Assembly (NCBI RefSeq): GCF_001884045.1
Contig: NZ_MACF01000041.1
Span: 1-64,000 of the forward strand
Reading direction: 5' to 3'
Source of the DNA: Bacillus mobilis
GTDB lineage: Bacteria; Bacillota; Bacilli; Bacillales; Bacillaceae_G
Length of the DNA stretch: 64,000 nucleotides
The position numbers were made by a program, and so were the translations under genes. Numbering within the stretch: position 1 is the stretch's first letter; each line of letters starts with the position of its first letter. Shown one piece after another: positions 62,054-64,000 of this stretch. The notes under the pieces were generated by a model. The model made no database searches and was not told the origin of the DNA. It saw only the letters and a list, made by a program, of their open reading frames with translations.

Positions 62054-63469
62054 GTGGCCAACCTATTTAAAAAGAAATCCGTTACGCAATTGTTAGGTGA
62101 AAGTAAAAGTAAAACTTTAACGAAAACGCTAGGGGCATTCGACCTAACAATGCTAGGGATTGGTGCGATAATCGGTACAGGAGTTCTAGTATTAACAGGA
62201 TTAGTAGCAGCAAGAGATGCTGGTCCAGCAGTTATTTTTTCATTCATGATTGCAGCGATTGTTTGTGGATTTGCAGCGTTATGTTATGCAGAAGTTGCAT
62301 CTACACTGCCGGTTTCAGGTAGTGTGTACACATATTCGTATGCAACAATTGGTGAGTTTGTTGCCCATTTAATGGGATGGACATTGTTATCCGTATATGT
62401 CGTAACGACTGCCGCAGTAGCCGGAGGATGGACGGGTTATTTCCATAACCTAGTGAGTGGATTGGGACTTGAAATTCCAAAAGCATTGCTAACGATTCCA
62501 GCACAAGGTGGTATGGTAAACTTACCAGCAGTTATCGTTACGTTAGTGATAACTTGGTTATTATCACGAGGTACGAAAGAAAGTAAGCGTGTGAATAACA
62601 TAATGGTATTAATTAAAATTGGTATTGTTGTTTTATTCATTGCAGTTGGTGTATTTTACGTGAAACCAGAAAACTGGATACCATTTGCACCGTACGGTTT
62701 AAGTGGAGTGTTCGCAGGGGGAGCAGCAGTATTCTTTGCTTTCTTAGGATTTGATGCATTAGCAACTTCTGCTGAAGAAGTAAAAAATCCACAACGTGAT
62801 CTACCGATTGGTATTATTGCTTCGTTAGTGATTTGTACAATCATTTATGTTGTAGTTTGTCTCGTTATGACAGGTATGGTTTCTTATAAGGAATTAGATG
62901 TACCTGAAGCTATGGCATATGTGTTAGAAGTTGTAGGACAAGATAAAGTGGCTGGTGTAATTGCTATTGGAGCTGTAATCGGTATTATGGCTGTAATTTT
63001 CGCTTACATTTATGCAACAACTCGTGTATTCTTCGCAATGAGCCGTGACGGTCTATTGCCAAAATCTTTCGCGAAAATTAACAAGAAGACTGAAGCGCCA
63101 ACATTTTCAGTTTGGTTAACAGGAATTGGTAGTGCTTTAATTGCTGGATTTATCGATTTAAAAGAATTGTCGAATTTAGCGAATATTGGAGCGTTATTAA
63201 CATTCGCCATGGTTGGTGTAACTGTTATCATTCTTCGTAAAACGCATCCGAAATTACAACGTGGATTTATGGTACCACTTGTACCGATTTTACCGATTAT
63301 TTCAGTTGCATGTTGTCTATTCTTAATGGTAAATTTACCATTAAAAACATGGATATACTTCGGTGTTTGGTTAGCAATCGGAGTGGTTGTATACTTTGTT
63401 TATTCGAAAAAGCATAGTCATTTAAAAGACGATGGAAGTTCGCAGGATAATTTAGAACAAGCTAATTAA
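62054..63469 (+). CDS. APC-family amino-acid permease (YfnA/CAT-like)
   Basis: This 471-residue secondary transporter has about 12 helices. The N-terminal signature FDLTMLGIGAIIGTGVLVLT is characteristic of cationic amino-acid-type APC permeases; GFDALATSAEEVKNPQRDLPIG is the conserved loop, quoted here as GFDALATSAEEVKNPQRDLP. It starts with GTG after AGGGGGC, the same type of ribosome site as ald. Its place after ald suggests uptake of alanine or another amino acid feeding it (inference). Confidence 0.9.
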   Translation: MANLFKKKSVTQLLGESKSKTLTKTLGAFDLTMLGIGAIIGTGVLVLTGLVAARDAGPAVIFSFMIAAIVCGFAALCYAEVASTLPVSGSVYTYSYATIGEFVAHLMGWTLLSVYVVTTAAVAGGWTGYFHNLVSGLGLEIPKALLTIPAQGGMVNLPAVIVTLVITWLLSRGTKESKRVNNIMVLIKIGIVVLFIAVGVFYVKPENWIPFAPYGLSGVFAGGAAVFFAFLGFDALATSAEEVKNPQRDLPIGIIASLVICTIIYVVVCLVMTGMVSYKELDVPEAMAYVLEVVGQDKVAGVIAIGAVIGIMAVIFAYIYATTRVFFAMSRDGLLPKSFAKINKKTEAPTFSVWLTGIGSALIAGFIDLKELSNLANIGALLTFAMVGVTVIILRKTHPKLQRGFMVPLVPILPIISVACCLFLMVNLPLKTWIYFGVWLAIGVVVYFVYSKKHSHLKDDGSSQDNLEQAN

Positions 63470-63498
63470 CAGCTAATTAAAAGGGATATAAGTATAAG

Positions 63499-63537
63499 TA
63501 AGCCTTGTGCGTCTAGGGAACGCGCAAGGCTTTTTTC
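63499..63537 (+). terminator. Terminator of permease gene
   Basis: AAGCCTTGTGCG / CGCGCAAGGCTT stem followed by TTTTTT. Confidence 0.93.
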
Positions 63538-63649
63538 TTTTGTGCAAAATGTACATCTTTTTTTGTATGAGAATGTAATGGATGCGGAAAATATGGATAG
63601 ACCTTTTTAAATGTGAACGAAATGTTCAAAAAAAATGTATGAGATTTCA

Positions 63650-63712
63650 TTGACACATATGAATAGGCGCTCATATAATAAGAGTATAAGATATATGAAC
63701 GATTGTTCATAT
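63650..63712 (+). promoter_or_regulatory. Promoter and ArsR-type operator
   Basis: TTGACA, 18 bp, TATAAT is a near-perfect sigma-A promoter. Just after it ATATGAACGATTGTTCATAT (63693-63712) is a palindrome of the form bound by CadC/CzrA-type repressors. A related GAACGAAATGTTC lies further upstream at about 63615. Autoregulation of the following gene is expected. Confidence 0.8.
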
Positions 63713-63736
63713 GTTCAAATGAAGAGGTGAGCTATA

Positions 63737-64000
63737 ATGGCTGGAAATAAAGTAGAAACACCACAAGAGACATGTTCTCAAACAGTAATTCATGAAGAAG
63801 TTGTTGATCAAGTAAAACAAACAATTCCAACTGATGAAAGTTTAAGTAAAGTAGCAGAATTATTTAAAGTATTAGGTGATCGTACACGTACGAGAATATT
63901 ACATGCGTTATTTGAAGCTGAAATGTGTGTTTGTGATTTAGCGTATTTATTAGGAATGACACAATCATCTATTTCACATCAGCTTCGTGTGTTAAAGCAA
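63737..64000 (+). CDS. ArsR-family metal-sensing repressor, CadC-like (partial, cut by window)
   Basis: The first 88 codons are present. A polar N-terminal extension with a Cys (PQETCSQTVIHEEVV) is followed by the winged helix (LSKVAELFKVLGDRTRTRIL) with the metal-site motif EMCVCDLAYLLG and the recognition helix TQSSISHQLRVLKQ. The N-terminal Cys plus CVC match the CadC/soft-metal sensor layout (Cd/Pb/Zn). Its 3' end and the probable efflux ATPase partner lie beyond the window. The ribosome site is GAAGAGGTGA. Confidence 0.9.
   Translation, partial: MAGNKVETPQETCSQTVIHEEVVDQVKQTIPTDESLSKVAELFKVLGDRTRTRILHALFEAEMCVCDLAYLLGMTQSSISHQLRVLKQ

Overview
The window looks like chromosomal DNA of a Bacillus cereus-group organism (B. 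cereus / B. anthracis / B. thuringiensis). The basis is low G+C, strong AGGAGG-type ribosome sites, and a gene set that includes a ColA-type M9 collagenase, a Fur-controlled NEAT-LRR internalin-like surface protein, PrkA-YhbH, and BCCT and flotillin genes. Short intergenic repeats like those scattered through that group are also present. Species assignment is inference; no search was run. I see no prophage, transposase, rRNA operon or CRISPR array.

Layout. 1-300: end of a tRNA cluster (Gly, Cys, Leu). 400-9,720: mostly housekeeping genes (YebC-type regulator, NUDIX, monofunctional transglycosylase, DsbA-like thioredoxin, tRNA-Gly, QueG, amidase-domain protein, TrmL) ending in a PAS-PAS-GGDEF-EAL protein. 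9,750-13,630: a tiny exported peptide, then the sporulation/stress kinase PrkA and its partner YhbH. 13,660-22,800: surface and secreted proteins (NEAT-LRR wall protein, BCCT transporter, collagenase). 23,000-25,200: NfeD-flotillin pair. 25,400-31,250: chemoreceptor, CitS/CitT-type two-component system and CitM-type citrate transporter. 31,460-38,730: small envelope proteins (NosL-like and ankyrin lipoproteins, a 28-residue-repeat protein, a C39-like protease), a PPP phosphatase and an OmpR-type two-component system. 38,970-46,080: a second chemoreceptor, MalK/MalR-type two-component system, MaeN malate carrier and malic enzyme. 46,160-53,690: lipoprotein, DMT exporter with divergent MocR regulator, and two paralogous GNAT genes flanking another two-component system and two micropeptide genes. 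53,880-58,420: FdhD divergent from a large formate-dehydrogenase-like molybdoenzyme plus DUF1641. 58,570-64,000: GDPD membrane protein, alanine dehydrogenase, amino-acid permease and the start of a CadC-like ArsR repressor.

How the genes work together. Two parallel modules each place a Cache chemoreceptor directly before a CitA-family sensor kinase/regulator pair and a matching carboxylate carrier: one citrate-type, one malate-type with its own malic enzyme. Candidate CcpA sites lie at the carriers and at ald, which suggests carbon-source control.

The most unusual observation is an unnamed promoter architecture found four times. It consists of TTACAAYRATGTAA, 17 bp, TCGAT, 22 bp, then a TATACT-like -10 followed by AAAGTAAG-like sequence, with identical spacing in every copy. 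It precedes the cell-wall transglycosylase gene, two near-identical 27-residue micropeptides and a 29-residue membrane micropeptide. This looks like a small envelope-linked regulon. A second candidate novelty is a structured, attenuator-like leader before a 40-residue membrane peptide, facing an OmpR-type two-component operon.
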